Positions 62,339-64,000 of a stretch of 64,000 nt of DNA are shown here, in pieces (within the stretch, counting starts at the first letter, position 1; each line of letters opens with the position of its first letter). The notes below the pieces were generated by a model. It had not been told where the DNA came from, did not search any database, and saw nothing but the letters and a program-made list of their open reading frames with translations. The stretch comes from Ureibacillus sp. FSL W7-1570. GTDB taxonomy: Bacteria; Bacillota; Bacilli; Bacillales_A; Planococcaceae. The DNA lies in assembly GCF_038593265.1 (NCBI RefSeq), contig NZ_CP151979.1, positions 434,001 to 498,000 of the forward strand, in the 5' to 3' direction. Position numbers and translations under genes: made by a program.

Positions 62339-64000
62339 ATGAAGTCATGGAAATGGCCGAAACATTCAATTTTAATCATTGCCATTTTAGCGACTTGGAT
62401 TAAAACTGCAATCGTTTATCGAACCAGCTTTGAATTTGATTTGGAAAATGGAATGCAAAAATTCATTTTATTTATAAATCCACTCAGCTTTTTATTATTT
62501 GCTTACGGATTATCTTTATTTTTCAAAACGGAAAAAGCCCGGAATCGATGGATTATCGGCACGAGCATCCTGTTAAGCATTGTGTTATTCGGAAACGTTG
62601 CCTTTTATCGATTCTTCAACGATTTCATCACGTTGCCGGTGCTATTCCAAACAAGCAACTTTGGGGAATTGGGAACATCCGTTGCTGAAATTCTTAACTT
62701 GAAGGATTTATTATATTTCATCGACGTATTAATTATCCTGATCGCCGTGAAATATATACCGAAACTCGGAAGTTCCTATAGTGTGCGTAAAAATGTTCGT
62801 CGAGCTTATTTCGTTTTGGCTTTGGCAGTGCTGTTTTTAAATTTGGGACTTGCCGAAACAGAGCGTCCGCAACTATTGACTCGAAGCTTCGACCGCGAAT
62901 TGCTTGTGAAAAACATCGGAACTTATAATTACCATTTGTATGATATTTATATTCAATCCAAATCTTCCGCTCAACGCGCTCTTGCCGATGGAAGCGAATT
63001 GGTGGAAGTGGACAACTATGTTCAAGCCAACCAGGCTGCTGTGAACGAAGATATGTTTGGCAAATACAAAGGTCGAAATTTGATTGTGATCCAGCTTGAA
63101 TCATTGCAAAACTTTGTGTTGCAAAATGACATGAATGGTTATGAAGTGACACCGTTCTTGAATTCTTTGATTCACGATAAAGATACGTATTATTTCAGCA
63201 ATTTCTATCATCAAACAGGGCTGGGAAAAACGAGTGATGCCGAGTTCATTTTGGAAAACTCATTGTTCGGGTTGGACCGCGGTGCCGTATTCTTTACACA
63301 CAGCGGAAACACATTCAACTCCATGTCTGAAAAACTCGGGAAAAATGGTTATTACACTAGCGTCATGCACGCCAACAACAAATCCTTCTGGAACCGTGAC
63401 ATGATGTACCAATCATTGAAAATGCAAAAATTCTATGATATTACTTACTATGATGTCAACGATGAAAACTCAGTGAACTGGGGATTAAAAGATATTCCGT
63501 TCTTTGAACAATCTGTGGAATTATTGGCTGAACAACCACAGCCATTCTATACACGGATGATTACTTTAACAAACCACTTCCCATTCACATTGGATGAAGA
63601 AGATAAAATCATTCCTGAATATAATTCAAATTCAGGTACATTGAACCGTTATTTCCAAACAGTTCGTTACATGGATGAAGCATTGAAATCTTTCTTTGAA
63701 GAATTGAAAGAAAAAGGTCTGTACGACAATTCCATCATTGTCATGTATGGCGACCACTATGGTATTTCAGAAAACCATAATAAAGCGATGGCCATGTATT
63801 TGGGCAAAGATGAAATTACGCCATATGATACGGCTTTATTGCAATCTGTTCCGTTGTTTATCCATATTCCTGGATCAGGGGATGGAAAAGTCATCGATAA
63901 AGTCGGAGGCCAAATGGACTTAAGACCAACCATTTTACACTTGTTGGGCATCGATACTTCAAACGACATGCAATTGGGCGCCGATTTGTTCTCTGACGAA
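62339..64000 (+). CDS. yqgS: Lipoteichoic-acid synthase family protein (YqgS-like), partial
   Basis: The first 554 residues are present; the stop lies beyond the window. Five N-terminal membrane helices are followed by an extracellular sulfatase-like domain that transfers glycerol phosphate. Metal and catalytic residues are seen in [10 protein letters not shown] (Glu), [10 protein letters not shown] (nucleophile Thr), [11 protein letters not shown] and [10 protein letters not shown] (Asp-His). GGGGG precedes the ATG. Position after yqgN/yqgQ fits B. subtilis yqgS. Whether it is the housekeeping LtaS or an accessory paralogue cannot be settled here. Confidence 0.92.
   Translation, partial: MKSWKWPKHSILIIAILATWIKTAIVYRTSFEFDLENGMQKFILFINPLSFLLFAYGLSLFFKTEKARNRWIIGTSILLSIVLFGNVAFYRFFNDFITLPVLFQTSNFGELGTSVAEILNLKDLLYFIDVLIILIAVKYIPKLGSSYSVRKNVRRAYFVLALAVLFLNLGLAETERPQLLTRSFDRELLVKNIGTYNYHLYDIYIQSKSSAQRALADGSELVEVDNYVQANQAAVNEDMFGKYKGRNLIVIQLESLQNFVLQNDMNGYEVTPFLNSLIHDKDTYYFSNFYHQTGLGKTSDAEFILENSLFGLDRGAVFFTHSGNTFNSMSEKLGKNGYYTSVMHANNKSFWNRDMMYQSLKMQKFYDITYYDVNDENSVNWGLKDIPFFEQSVELLAEQPQPFYTRMITLTNHFPFTLDEEDKIIPEYNSNSGTLNRYFQTVRYMDEALKSFFEELKEKGLYDNSIIVMYGDHYGISENHNKAMAMYLGKDEITPYDTALLQSVPLFIHIPGSGDGKVIDKVGGQMDLRPTILHLLGIDTSNDMQLGADLFSDE

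Noticed and set aside
1..64000. CRISPR arrays, tRNA or rRNA genes
   Set aside because: No spaced direct repeats, no tRNA cloverleaf-type segments and no rRNA-like sequence were seen.

Overview
The window is chromosomal DNA from a low-GC, endospore-former-type member of the Bacillales (Bacillota). The evidence is strong GGAGG ribosome-binding sites, frequent GTG and TTG starts, rho-independent terminators after most genes, and a block whose order follows Bacillus subtilis: yqfW - ispG - yqfZ - yqgB - yqgC - sodA - pbp2 - pstSCAB - (yqzC, yqzD) - rpmG - yqgN - yqgQ - yqgS (about 40.2-64 kb). The gene content resembles Ureibacillus/Lysinibacillus-type organisms, but the genus cannot be fixed from sequence alone.

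Layout. 1-5.6 kb: end of a D-serine ammonia-lyase gene, a DUF4236/secreted-nuclease pair, a squalene/phytoene synthase homologue, a DEDDh exonuclease and type II pantothenate kinase. 5.6-7.4 kb: IS1182-family copy 1. 7.4-17 kb: RNase H-like protein, an ECF sigma/anti-sigma pair, a zinc-finger protein, a possible structured RNA, a stand-alone CoaB, a YbaK-domain protein, a glyoxalase-like protein, a membrane-anchored PstS-like protein and a PAS-GGDEF-EAL protein. 17-21 kb: fhs and IS copy 2. 21-26.7 kb: complete ribose operon rbsRKDACB behind three LacI/CcpA-type operators. 26.7-31.6 kb: DoxX protein, TauD-type dioxygenase, YezD-like small protein, and a divergent 5-oxoprolinase locus (pxpA / pxpBC). 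31.6-35.7 kb: class Ib ribonucleotide reductase operon nrdHIEF with NrdR boxes, a cobalamin riboswitch and a terminator in its leader. 35.7-39.5 kb: Fur-boxed haem-monooxygenase-like gene, an unidentified gene, an esterase homologue lacking its catalytic serine, and IS copy 3 (reverse). 39.5-64 kb: the B. subtilis-like block, interrupted by accessory genes (patatin, PPOX protein and EAL protein after sodA; a Trp T-box with trpE-trpG, glutathione peroxidase, MFS and LysR after pstB). It ends inside an LTA-synthase-type gene.

Most notable. The nrdHIEF leader carries two NrdR-like palindromes about 32 bp apart. The second lies exactly where helix P2 of the cobalamin riboswitch should form, so one sequence could be both DNA operator and RNA aptamer helix. 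The three IS1182 copies each have a terminator-like hairpin just inside both ends and a hairpin over the transposase start. Paired changes between copies keep the hairpins intact. All three copies sit immediately after, or inside, the 3' end of a host gene. No tRNA, rRNA or CRISPR array was seen.
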